Assembly (NCBI GenBank): GCA_002422345.1
Contig: DIUL01000121.1
Span: 1-13,485 of the forward strand
Reading direction: 5' to 3'
DNA from: Acetobacteraceae bacterium UBA6159
GTDB lineage: Bacteria > Pseudomonadota > Alphaproteobacteria > Acetobacterales > Acetobacteraceae
Length of the DNA: 13,485 nt
Part shown: piece by piece, positions 6,404 through 13,485 of the stretch
How positions within the stretch are numbered: position 1 is the stretch's first letter
Layout of the letters: the number at the start of each line of letters is the position of its first letter
Position numbers and translations under genes: made by a program
Notes under the pieces: generated by a model
Seen by the model: the letters and a program-made list of their open reading frames with translations, nothing else
Databases searched by the model: none
What the model was told of the DNA's origin: nothing

Positions 6404-6766
6404 ATGGGCATGATCAAGCACTCGCGGTGGACAGTGCCCGCCACCACACGGCATCGTTGTCTCATGGTCGATCCGCGCAAGCTCCCTTCCGAGACGCCCT
6501 CGACGGTCAGCGACCGGGAGGTGATGGCGGCAACTCGTCTGAATGCCCGGGTCAAGGCCTTCGCCGGTCGCTCGCTGGACGATGACGTGATCGAGCAGAT
6601 CAATGCGGCCGTCGTCGACGAGATGGATCGCCTCGTGCAGGAAGGGGTACTTCGTGAACGGCCGGGCTGGTTGGCGGCGCTGGTCGGCGGGAAGCTCCAC
6701 GTCGCATTCGGCACCAGCGCGGTGCAAAGGTTGAGCCAGGACCTCAAGTGCTCCGGGTCGATCTAA
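6404..6766 (+). CDS. Hypothetical protein, 120 aa
   Basis: I do not recognise this protein. From the ATG at 6404 it has 120 residues; an in-frame ATG at 6464 would give 100 and begins where the sequence becomes more protein-like (MVDPRKLPSETPS). No start has a strong SD; a weak AGG precedes 6404/6410. The middle (SLDDDVIEQINAAVVDEMDR) is an acidic amphipathic helix, and the C-terminus has LAALVGGKLHVAFG. No signal peptide or convincing membrane segment is seen. The + strand frame is favoured over antisense frames by its balanced composition. Its stop overlaps the stop of the convergent recombinase gene by three bases, so its natural C-terminus may have been altered by arrival of that module. 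Confidence 0.55.
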   Translation: MGMIKHSRWTVPATTRHRCLMVDPRKLPSETPSTVSDREVMAATRLNARVKAFAGRSLDDDVIEQINAAVVDEMDRLVQEGVLRERPGWLAALVGGKLHVAFGTSAVQRLSQDLKCSGSI

Positions 6767-7476
6767 CGGTTCCCGTTGCAGCCTGCCGAATCCACCCGCC
6801 CGAGGAGCCGAGCCACGGTGGTGTGGGTCCAGGTGGCGCCTCCGCGCGGTGTTGGGACGCCCCGCTCGGTCAGGGACCGCGCCAGTCCCTGATGCGTGGT
6901 GATGCCCTCCGCCCGGAGCGCCTCGATCTCCAGCACCAGCCGGTGCGCCGTCCGCTCCGCCGTCTCCTGGCGGGCATGGGCGGCGGCCTGTGCGTCAGGG
7001 CCACAGGTCGGCCGGTAGCCCCGATCCCCGCCCAGCGCCCGTCCTCGCGCCCGTGCGGCGGCAAGGGCGGCACGCGTCCGCTCGCTGATCAGTTCCCGCT
7101 CCTTCTGCGCCATCGCCGCATAGATCCGCATCATCAGGTCATCCGCCGGCATGTCGACGGCCCGGATCGAGTAGCCCTCCTCCAGCAGCCGCGAGAGCGT
7201 GTGCGCGCGCCGGGTGATCCGGTCGAGGCGCGCGGCGACCAGCACCGCGCCCAACTGCCGGCACCGCGTCAGCGCCGCCTGGAACCCTGGACGCTGATCA
7301 TCCTTGCCCGAGGCGATGTCGGAGAGTTCCGCCACCAGTGTCCACCCCTGCGCCGCGGCGAAGGCGCGCACGCTCGTCTGCTGCGCCTCCAGCCCGAGGC
7401 CGCTGTTCCCCTGCTCCGCGGTCGAGACCCGGTAGAGCCCGACCGCGTGGCGGGGCTGGGTGCCCGCAGACCGCAT
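6763..7476 (-). CDS. Serine recombinase (resolvase/invertase family)
   Basis: The 237-residue protein is a small serine recombinase, which cuts and rejoins DNA through a 5' phosphoserine link. The catalytic domain has Ser18 in LYRVSTAEQGNSGLGLEAQ, the arginine motif LDRITR (84-89) and the helix E motif QKERELISERTRAAL (124-138). The C-terminal ~85 residues contain an HTH-like region (EGITTHQGLARSLTERGVP) for site binding, short compared with large serine integrases. The start overlaps the stop of the upstream DUF3489 gene in TGATG, so the two are translationally coupled. It could resolve, invert or mobilise the local module; no recombination site is apparent. Confidence 0.9.
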   Translation of the reverse strand: MRSAGTQPRHAVGLYRVSTAEQGNSGLGLEAQQTSVRAFAAAQGWTLVAELSDIASGKDDQRPGFQAALTRCRQLGAVLVAARLDRITRRAHTLSRLLEEGYSIRAVDMPADDLMMRIYAAMAQKERELISERTRAALAAARARGRALGGDRGYRPTCGPDAQAAAHARQETAERTAHRLVLEIEALRAEGITTHQGLARSLTERGVPTPRGGATWTHTTVARLLGRVDSAGCNGNR

Positions 7477-8252
7477 CAGCCGGCCTCGGCGACGCGGTAG
7501 ATGCTGTAGGACCCTTTGGCCCCCTCCTTGTTCGACCCGACCTGCCGGACGCGGTCAAGGACATCGACCTGGGTGCCCTTCTTCTTCAGCCCGGCGAGGA
7601 AGCCCCTGACGGTGTGTGATTGCCAGGCGGTGGCCTCCATGATCTGGGCGATCGTCGCGCCCTCGTCCTGGCGCAGCAGGGCCAGCACCGCCTGCTGCTT
7701 GGTGCCCTCACGCGGGCCTCGGGAGCTGCTGGCAGCGCGAGCGGGTTTGCCGGCCAAGGCAATGCGCAGGGCCGCCATCGGCCCCTCCAGGGCGGCGATC
7801 ATGTCGGTCTCGCGGTTGGTCTCGTCGGTCCAGGCGGCAAGGACCGCTTCCGCCGCCCTCCGGAGGGTCGCGCGTGTGGGCGCCGAGGGCGCGGTGTCGA
7901 GGGCATCGGCTACTGCCGCGGCTTCGCGTGCCACCGCGTCCTCCTCGGCCGTGTCGGGCAACGTGGGCGGGTTGGTCGGGGCGTCCGCCTGCCCGATCGC
8001 GGCGAGGCCAGCCGGGGTGGCGCGCAGCATCAGAACCACCCCTTCCTCGCCCGTCCCCCAAGTGTATGCGTCGTCGGTGATGGGCGCCGGCACTTCCTCG
8101 ACCAGTCCCCTGTTCAGCAGGGAGCGAACCACCTTCTGTCGGGCGGCGGCGGGAAGGCTTGGAGGACGGACCAGATGGTCCTCGCGGGTCGCGGCGTGCT
8201 CCAGAACGGCGCGGCCAGTATCGGAAAGCGTGATGGTTGTCTCGGTCATCAT
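7476..8252 (-). CDS. DUF3489 domain-containing protein
   Basis: The 258-residue protein ends with a DUF3489 domain (about 180-258), recognisable by PREGTKQQAVLALLRQDEGA followed by a helix with WQSHTVRGFLAGLKKKG. This is a winged-helix-like fold proposed to bind DNA. The N-terminal ~85 residues (RAVLEHAATREDHLVRPP...) also look helical and winged-helix-like; the middle is Ala-rich with a helical part around the WTDETNRETDMIAAL segment. AGGAG lies five bases before the ATG at 8252; a second ATG follows at 8249. From memory, DUF3489 genes in alphaproteobacteria sit beside DUF2924 and recombinase genes; here it is coupled to the recombinase and no DUF2924 gene is seen. A regulatory or directionality role for the recombinase is inference. 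Confidence 0.82.
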   Translation of the reverse strand: MMTETTITLSDTGRAVLEHAATREDHLVRPPSLPAAARQKVVRSLLNRGLVEEVPAPITDDAYTWGTGEEGVVLMLRATPAGLAAIGQADAPTNPPTLPDTAEEDAVAREAAAVADALDTAPSAPTRATLRRAAEAVLAAWTDETNRETDMIAALEGPMAALRIALAGKPARAASSSRGPREGTKQQAVLALLRQDEGATIAQIMEATAWQSHTVRGFLAGLKKKGTQVDVLDRVRQVGSNKEGAKGSYSIYRVAEAG

Positions 8253-8300
8253 CGGGTCTCCTGGGTAGGGAGGGCGACCACCGCCCTCCTACGACCCGGA

Positions 8301-8327
8301 GCCCCGCCGGTCGCGCCCGGTCGGGGC
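8301..8327 (-). other. Strong GC-rich hairpin in the recombinase operon
   Basis: GCCCCGCCGG (8301-8310) and CCGG-T-CGGGGC (8317-8327) form a 10-bp stem with one bulged T and a 6-base loop. It lies in the 94-base gap between the 68-aa gene and the DUF3489 gene. No T-run follows on the transcribed strand. It may partly terminate, or protect or process the mRNA, giving different levels of the first and later genes. Confidence 0.4.
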
Positions 8328-8346
8328 CGTCGCGGCGGGAGGTCGT

Positions 8347-8553
8347 TCAGACCCCGAGGAACTCGGTGATCTCCTTCAAGCGCTCGGTGATGAAGCCCAG
8401 GCTACCGGTGTCACCCCACGTCACGCGCTCGGGGTTGGTGCCGAAGTGGTCGTCGCTGGCGGCGGCGATGCGGGCCAGCAGGGCGTCGATCTCGGCTTTG
8501 CCCGACATGAAGGCGGCCAGGGCGACTTCGTTGGTCTTTGGGGTGGTGGTCAT
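8347..8553 (-). CDS. Conserved hypothetical protein, 68 aa, first gene of the recombinase module
   Basis: The ATG at 8553 with GGAGG five bases upstream gives a 68-residue protein beginning MTTTPKTNEVALAAFMSGKA and containing PERVTWGDTG near its end. In-frame ATGs at 8565 and 8601 are less well placed. It is acidic and helical, with no signal peptide or membrane segment. I recall similar small proteins just upstream of DUF3489/DUF2924/recombinase genes in alphaproteobacteria, but it has no known function. It is on the same strand as the next two genes and probably in one operon with them, with a hairpin in between. Confidence 0.75.
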   Translation of the reverse strand: MTTTPKTNEVALAAFMSGKAEIDALLARIAAASDDHFGTNPERVTWGDTGSLGFITERLKEITEFLGV

Positions 8554-8682
8554 CTGGTCCTCCATCCGCGGGAGGTTTGTTCTCTCCGCGTGATGGACCA
8601 TTCGCGCTGGGGTGGGCGGGAGCCAAGCGGGATTGGGGGTTATTTCATTGCAGTCTGTGCCGTGGCTGGCAGTCCTCGCAAT

Positions 8683-8697
8683 GGTCCGATGCGGACC
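8683..8697. other. Short perfect hairpin between the recombinase module and the giant sensor gene
   Basis: GGTCCG (8683-8688) and CGGACC (8692-8697) pair around a 3-base loop, about 50 bases beyond the 3' end of the 1459-aa gene. There is no T-run on either side. It may help end transcription of the giant gene, but could equally be chance. The rest of 8554-8744 shows no gene or clear signal. Confidence 0.25.
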
Positions 8698-8744
8698 CGT
8701 CCGAAACGGCTGGTACCGTGATGATTGCCGCTAGACGTAATCCC

Positions 8745-11700
8745 CTACTCCTCGGCTGCCAATGCCAGTCTCGCCAGGGCCGGCAACGATCGCGATCCCG
8801 TTTTTCTCATGATGGAAGCGCGGTGGTTCTCAACCGTGCGTTGGCTGATGCCAAGGTCGGCGGCGATATTCTTGCTGGGGTGACCGGCGAGCACCATTTC
8901 CAGAACCTGACGTTGCCGAGCGGTAAGAGAAGCCATACGGTCGGCGGCGGCTTTGCGCGATGCCGATACGTTGGTCGAGCCGTGCAATTTCTCCAGCGCG
9001 CGGCCCACACAGGCCAGAAGTTCCGCTCCTTCCACTGGCTTTTCAATGAAGTCCAGAACTCCGGCCTTCAATGCACGCACTGCCATCGCTACATCGCCAT
9101 GGCCGGTGATCATGATGGCCGGCAGCTTATGCCCCCGAGCCTGCAATCGTTGCAGCAACTCAAAACCATCCATGTCGGGCAGACAGGCGTCGATCACCAA
9201 ACACGCATCACGTTGCGCATCAAAAGCGGAAAGAAACGCCTCGCAGGAGCTGAAGTCTTGGACCTCGTGTCCTTCCGCATCTAACACCGACCGGAGCGCA
9301 CCAAGCACCTCGCGGTCATCGTCAACCACGTAGACCAGCGGCATCCTCGGTTCGCGGGTCGCCGCAGTGGTCGATACCGCACCGGCAGTCGGAGGTGGCA
9401 CCTCGATGGGGAGCAGACGCTGGATCGCCTGTAACAGTTCCTGCGGTCTCACCGGTTTGTTAAGATGCACGACGTCCTGCGCCTGAATGTCGCGCAGCGT
9501 CGTGGTGGAGGTATCGCCGGTCAGAATGACGACAGGGATCGTGCGCTTGCGGCTCTCCCGCACCTCCATCGCCATTTGCAATCCGGTCAGTCCGTTTGGA
9601 AGATTGTAGTCCGCCAGGATGAGTTGCGGTTCCACCACGCCCTGCGTCACTTTTTCTATCGCGGTGATCCCGTCGGCCGCCGTCGTCACGTGGTATCCCG
9701 CATCCTCCAGGATCATCTCGAGCAGCTCGCAAACCTCCGGATCGTCCTCTACAACCAGGATTATAGAAGAGTTAGCGGTACCGACTTCGGCGACGCGGCT
9801 GGCCGTGCCCCGGCACAGCTCCACCGGTACGGTGTCACTACAGGCGGGGAGCACGACCTCGATGGAGAACACCGATCCCTTTCCGAAATCGGAGCGCACG
9901 CGAATTTCATAACCCAACAGCCCCGCCAGCCGATTGGCGATCGACAAACCCAAGCCCAAGCCGCGGCTGCGTTCGCGCGCCGAATTGTTGAGTTGACGAT
10001 ACTCCTCGAAGATCGTCCTCAGGTCGCTCAGCGGAATGCCGATGCCGGTATCCCAGATTTCGATCCTGAGCTTCCCCTGCATCCGCCGGCATCCCAACAG
10101 GATTTTCCCAGTCTGGGTATACTTCACGGCGTTAGACAGCAAGTTTCGGATAATCTGTCCCAGCAACCGCGGATCGCTGCGAATGGTCAGACCGCAGGGG
10201 GCCACACGTAACAGGAGCCCCTTGGCTTGCGCATGGCAGGTGAATTCGTCCCTCATCCGGTCAAGCAAGTCGCTCACCGGAAAATCCGACATGTCGGCCG
10301 CAACGTTACCGGTCTCGATCTGATTGATATCCAGCAGGGTGTTCAGCATGCTCGATATCGTGCCCAAAGACTCGCCGACCCGGACGACTATGCTCTCCGC
10401 CTTCGTCCCGACTACGGCCTTTACCAGCAATCCCTGCAACAGAACCAACGTTTGCAGCGGCTGACGGAGATCATGGCTGGCCGCCGCAAGAAACCGCGAC
10501 TTTTCGACATTGGCGGCTTCCGCCTGCTGCTTGGCGGCCTCCAATACCCGGGCTGTATATTTGCGATCCGTGATATTGGTAAAAGTGACGACCACGCCAA
10601 CGACATCGTTGTCGCGGTTGCGATAGGGCAAGATGCGACGGATGAACCAGTCACCGTTAATTGTCTTGACCTCCCGCTCCATCGGCGTAGTTGTTTCCAG
10701 CACGCCAAGCGCGTCCGGCTGCAACGTCGCATCAGCAGTCAGTGATCTGAGATCCGACAGCGGTCGCCCGATATCGGTTGAGATTACATGAAACAATGAT
10801 TTCGTGGCCGGGGTGAACAGCCTGATGTTGAGTTTCGTATCGAGGAACAGCGTCGCCACATCGGTGCTGTAGAGCACGTTCTGCAGATCATCGGATGTCG
10901 TGCGCTGGCGTTCCAGCGTTTCCTGCAACTGTCCGTTCAACGCAGTCAGTTCCTCGTTCAACGACTGCAGCTCCTCCTTGGAGGTCAGCAATTCTTCGTT
11001 GGTCGACTGGAATTCCTCATTCGCCGACAAGGCTTCCTCGTTGATTTGCGTCTGCTCTTCTCCCGATGCCTCAAGGCTCCCGATGACGCCTTGCAGTTCG
11101 GCGCGGGTTGCCGCCAGCTCCTGTTCCAGTTCGGCAACCCGCGACAAATCGCGCTGATCCGTAAGGTGATCGGTCCTCCCACCCCCCGGCGCTTCATCGA
11201 CGAAGCACACCAGCAGCAGCCTTTCTCGCTCAATCAGCAACGGATGCACGTCAACGCGGAACGACAGCTCTTGGCCGTCGTGGTTGATCCGGCATCCCGT
11301 GACGGTCGTTCGCGTGTGGTTGTCGCTAACTTGCTTGAGCGCCGCGCTCAACTTCGTGCGCAACTCGGTGCGAGCCATCGACAGCAGGCCGTGCGTCGGA
11401 TGCCCCGATGGCACCCGTAGATAGCGATCCGTCGGGCCGTGCGAGTAGAGGATTTCGTGCTTGCTGTTGACCAGTACTGCGGCTGGCCCATAAATCTCCA
11501 GCACCATCCTACGACAAAGCTCCGCCGGAGCGGGTTGCCGAGGCGACCGATGGCCGTGTTCGAGCGTCCCCCTGGCGTTGTCGGACTGGATCGGAACGCC
11601 TAGCGCGAGTGGTTGGCCGCGACCGATCCGCCGATATAGCCGGTCCCGCTTCGAAATTACCTCGAAGCGGTTATTGACGCTGCCCACCGTCTCCGAATTG

Positions 11701-13124
11701 CCCAGCAGAAGGATGCCACCATCACAGAGCGCAAAGTGGAACAGCGCAATGACCTTGGCTTGTGCCTCGGGACGCAGATAGATCAGCAGGTTGCGGCAGG
11801 ATACCATATCGAGGCGGGAGAACGGCGGATCGGTCAGGACGTCCTGAACGGTAAACACGATTGCGCTTCGCAGTTCCGGCACGACACGGTAGCCATTATC
11901 TTCCTTGGTAAAAAACTGCGCCAGGCGGGCGACGGATACGTCGCCGGCAATGGTCGCGGGATACAACCCCTCTCGTGCAGTGGCGACCGCATCCGGATCA
12001 ACATCGGACGCAAAAATCTGCAGTTTGATGTTGGTTTTCTCCGCAGCGATAGCCTCAAGAAGCAGGATGCCCAAAGAATAGGCCTCCTCCCCGGTACTGC
12101 ATCCGGCGACCCAGATCCGCAACGGACGGTCGGCGGCATGGTTCCGCACCAAATCGGGAATGATGGTGGCGGTCAGCGCGTCGCATACGCTGGGATCCCG
12201 AAAGAAGTTGGTAACGTTGATCAACAGATCCTCCACCAACAGGTTCCGTTCACCGTCGTCGTGGCGGAGGCTTTCAAGATAAGTTGCCATGTTGTCGATG
12301 CTCGGTTTTACCATCGACATGCGCCGTTCGATCCGGCGGTGCAGGGTGCCTGGCTTGTACAGGCGGAAGTCGTGATGAGTCGTAACTCGCAGCAGATTGA
12401 CGATGTCAGCCAGCTGGTCCGCTGCCTTGCTGGACCGCGCCGCCTCGGCGGAGGGACCGCCCTCCCGTACCCTCTCGCCATGGGCCGCCAGCGCCTGGGG
12501 GATCTCCGCCACAGGCAGTACAAGATCCACGCCGCCGGTCGCGATCGCGCTACGTGGCATGCCGTCGAACGCCGCCTCCTCGGGCTTCTGCGCGATCACG
12601 AAGCCGGACTGGTCCTTCACCTCTCTCAGGCCAAGGCTGCCATCCGCGCCAGTGCCCGAAAGCACCACCGCGATCACCCGGTTGCCATAGTCCTCCGCCA
12701 GCGACCGCAGCAGGAAATCGAACGGCAACCGCGCCCCGCGCCGCTCAGTGGGTCTGGTCAGTCGTAGGGCACCATATTTGACCGAGAGATACTTATCAGG
12801 AGGAATTACATAAAGATGGTCAGGCTCGACCACCATCCCTTCCGTGGCCTGTTCAACGGTCATCGCTGTATGATCGGCGAGCAATTCCGCGATCAGGCTT
12901 TCATGGGTGGGAGCCAAGTGCTGCACCAGGATGAACGCCATGCCGGTGAGCGAGGGTAGCGCGTCTACCAGCTTGCGGCAGGCCTCCAGGCCCCCCGCGG
13001 AGGCGCCAATGGCGACGATTGGGAACGCCGGAGGTGCGGTGGGCAACGGATGGGACACCCTCGGACGCCGCAGGGTCGTCGCAGGTCGCCGAAGCTTGGG
13101 CTGTGCAGGGTAGTCTTCGGCCAT
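8745..13124 (-). CDS. CheB-CheR-PAS-histidine kinase-REC-REC-LuxR giant signalling protein
   Basis: A 1459-residue protein with this order: CheB methylesterase (about 34-215; Ser42 in GASAGG, His69 in VQHL, Asp161 in GTGADG); CheR methyltransferase (about 235-500; SAM motif VAGCSTGEEAYSL, CRNLLIYL); PAS-like region (about 535-645); coiled coil with repeated NEEL/SKEEL units (about 660-740); PAS (about 745-855); histidine kinase (His884 in SHDLRQPLQ, N-box NLLSNAVKYT, G1 DTGIGIP, G2 GLGLGL); receiver 1 (Asp1172, Lys1223); receiver 2 (Asp1312, Lys1362); and LuxR HTH (about 1399-1458). All key catalytic residues are present. CheB-CheR-PAS-kinase proteins are known; fusion of a full FixJ-type regulator at the C-terminus makes it a one-protein phosphorelay with DNA-binding output. 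No membrane segment is visible, so it is probably cytosolic. It is not beside any chemoreceptor or other che gene, so its substrate and signal are unknown. The start has no strong SD. Confidence 0.92.
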   Translation of the reverse strand: MAEDYPAQPKLRRPATTLRRPRVSHPLPTAPPAFPIVAIGASAGGLEACRKLVDALPSLTGMAFILVQHLAPTHESLIAELLADHTAMTVEQATEGMVVEPDHLYVIPPDKYLSVKYGALRLTRPTERRGARLPFDFLLRSLAEDYGNRVIAVVLSGTGADGSLGLREVKDQSGFVIAQKPEEAAFDGMPRSAIATGGVDLVLPVAEIPQALAAHGERVREGGPSAEAARSSKAADQLADIVNLLRVTTHHDFRLYKPGTLHRRIERRMSMVKPSIDNMATYLESLRHDDGERNLLVEDLLINVTNFFRDPSVCDALTATIIPDLVRNHAADRPLRIWVAGCSTGEEAYSLGILLLEAIAAEKTNIKLQIFASDVDPDAVATAREGLYPATIAGDVSVARLAQFFTKEDNGYRVVPELRSAIVFTVQDVLTDPPFSRLDMVSCRNLLIYLRPEAQAKVIALFHFALCDGGILLLGNSETVGSVNNRFEVISKRDRLYRRIGRGQPLALGVPIQSDNARGTLEHGHRSPRQPAPAELCRRMVLEIYGPAAVLVNSKHEILYSHGPTDRYLRVPSGHPTHGLLSMARTELRTKLSAALKQVSDNHTRTTVTGCRINHDGQELSFRVDVHPLLIERERLLLVCFVDEAPGGGRTDHLTDQRDLSRVAELEQELAATRAELQGVIGSLEASGEEQTQINEEALSANEEFQSTNEELLTSKEELQSLNEELTALNGQLQETLERQRTTSDDLQNVLYSTDVATLFLDTKLNIRLFTPATKSLFHVISTDIGRPLSDLRSLTADATLQPDALGVLETTTPMEREVKTINGDWFIRRILPYRNRDNDVVGVVVTFTNITDRKYTARVLEAAKQQAEAANVEKSRFLAAASHDLRQPLQTLVLLQGLLVKAVVGTKAESIVVRVGESLGTISSMLNTLLDINQIETGNVAADMSDFPVSDLLDRMRDEFTCHAQAKGLLLRVAPCGLTIRSDPRLLGQIIRNLLSNAVKYTQTGKILLGCRRMQGKLRIEIWDTGIGIPLSDLRTIFEEYRQLNNSARERSRGLGLGLSIANRLAGLLGYEIRVRSDFGKGSVFSIEVVLPACSDTVPVELCRGTASRVAEVGTANSSIILVVEDDPEVCELLEMILEDAGYHVTTAADGITAIEKVTQGVVEPQLILADYNLPNGLTGLQMAMEVRESRKRTIPVVILTGDTSTTTLRDIQAQDVVHLNKPVRPQELLQAIQRLLPIEVPPPTAGAVSTTAATREPRMPLVYVVDDDREVLGALRSVLDAEGHEVQDFSSCEAFLSAFDAQRDACLVIDACLPDMDGFELLQRLQARGHKLPAIMITGHGDVAMAVRALKAGVLDFIEKPVEGAELLACVGRALEKLHGSTNVSASRKAAADRMASLTARQRQVLEMVLAGHPSKNIAADLGISQRTVENHRASIMRKTGSRSLPALARLALAAEE

Positions 13125-13485
13125 TCTGGACAGCTTTCAGTGGACGTGTTGTCCGACGCAACGAGCCTTCTCTCTATTCTGTTAGCCTGTTCTGTTAGCT
13201 ATCAGCCATCCCCTCATTTTTTCTTCTGTGATTTCAAGGTAGTAGATTTGGGTGCCAAGTCGTCCCGCCACCTGCAACGGGAAGCTGGCCCAGCTGACCG
13301 GGTCATACCCCAAGGCAAGAAACCCAGCCTGATAGTAGCCTGGATCGATCATAGGGAGCTCGGCTTTCTGTCGTCCACATGCCGGCGATCCCCTCGAATC
13401 GAGGCCGCTGCATTTTTATCGCAAACGACTCCAGGGACTCAAGATGTTTTCGGACGGGCACTTAGCTCGACTTTCCGCAATTCAC
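13125..13485. promoter_or_regulatory. Upstream region of the giant sensor gene, with tandem direct repeat
   Basis: This 361-base stretch holds no large gene. TTCTGTTAGC occurs twice in direct orientation at 13177-13186 and 13190-13199 (period 13), about 53-75 bases before the giant gene's ATG. In the gene's sense this reads GCTAACAGAA twice, so it is placed like an activator or repressor site. A short palindrome CCTCGA-A-TCGAGG lies at 13392-13404. One possible 56-aa gene is listed separately. I see no clear sigma-70 promoter and no good EcfG-type promoter. Confidence 0.4.
13182..13352 (-). CDS. Possible small protein, 56 aa
   Basis: An uninterrupted frame from the ATG at 13352 to a TAA at 13182 encodes 56 residues beginning MIDPGYYQAGFLALGYD and ending WLIANRTG. 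The composition is protein-like (aromatic-rich, with EITEEKMRGWL near the end). I do not recognise it. Only a weak GAG precedes the start, and the 3' end runs across one copy and part of the other of the TTCTGTTAGC repeat, which argues for caution. If real, it lies 57 bases upstream of the giant sensor gene on the same strand and could be its first operon partner. Confidence 0.3.
   Translation of the reverse strand: MIDPGYYQAGFLALGYDPVSWASFPLQVAGRLGTQIYYLEITEEKMRGWLIANRTG

Noticed and set aside
7516..8369. Two + strand frames of about 250 codons opposite the DUF3489 gene
   Set aside because: They mirror the DUF3489 gene, which has a good SD, a recognisable domain and coupling to the recombinase.
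11736..12767. 343-codon + strand open frame inside the giant gene
   Set aside because: The - strand carries intact CheB and CheR motifs across this region; the + frame is a GC-rich shadow.
9..13221. 13-base match AAAAATGAGGGGA at 9-21 (+) and 13209-13221 (-), suggesting inverted ends of an element
   Set aside because: A few 13-base matches are expected by chance in a window this long, and the flanks do not extend the similarity.
1..13485. tRNA, rRNA, CRISPR array or IS transposase
   Set aside because: No cloverleaf-like segment, no regularly spaced repeats and no transposase motif were seen on either strand.

Overview
The window is a GC-rich bacterial segment with tightly packed genes. Its gene families are manganese catalase, a PhnA-like membrane protein preceded by a 25-residue hydrophobic peptide, a CopG-type regulator beside a PHB-depolymerase-family esterase, a HisKA_2-type kinase, FixJ-type regulators and a DUF3489/resolvase module. 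Together these point to an alphaproteobacterium, perhaps a Rhodospirillales/Acetobacteraceae or Methylobacterium/Rhizobiales-like accessory region. The genus cannot be fixed from the sequence alone. I see no rRNA, tRNA or CRISPR array.

Left part (1-4107, all + strand): a manganese catalase, a 25-aa hydrophobic peptide translationally coupled to a four-helix 'PhnA-like' membrane protein, a ribbon-helix-helix regulator behind a perfect 16-bp inverted repeat, an intracellular PHB-depolymerase-family esterase, and a short MgtC/SapB-family membrane protein followed by a good terminator candidate. This reads as a stress and storage-polymer set. Most gaps between these genes hold a GC-rich stem-loop.

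Middle (4108-8744): a 594-aa sensor with unusual domain order (REC - LuxR HTH - PAS - HisKA_2 kinase, + strand); a probable small secreted protein on the - strand whose frame appears shifted at its 3' end; an unrecognised 120-aa protein (+); and a three-gene - strand module (68-aa conserved hypothetical, DUF3489 protein, serine recombinase) that looks mobile or phage-derived. The recombinase stop overlaps the stop of the 120-aa gene.

Right part (8745-13485, - strand): a 1459-aa signalling protein with order CheB - CheR - PAS - coiled coil - PAS - histidine kinase - REC - REC - LuxR HTH. Its last two domains form a complete FixJ-type regulator whose HTH closely resembles the one at the N-terminus of the 594-aa sensor. 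The two large sensors thus carry related DNA-binding outputs at opposite ends and flank the recombinase module. Upstream of the giant gene are a 10-bp direct repeat and a possible 56-aa small gene; the rest of the right edge is unassigned.
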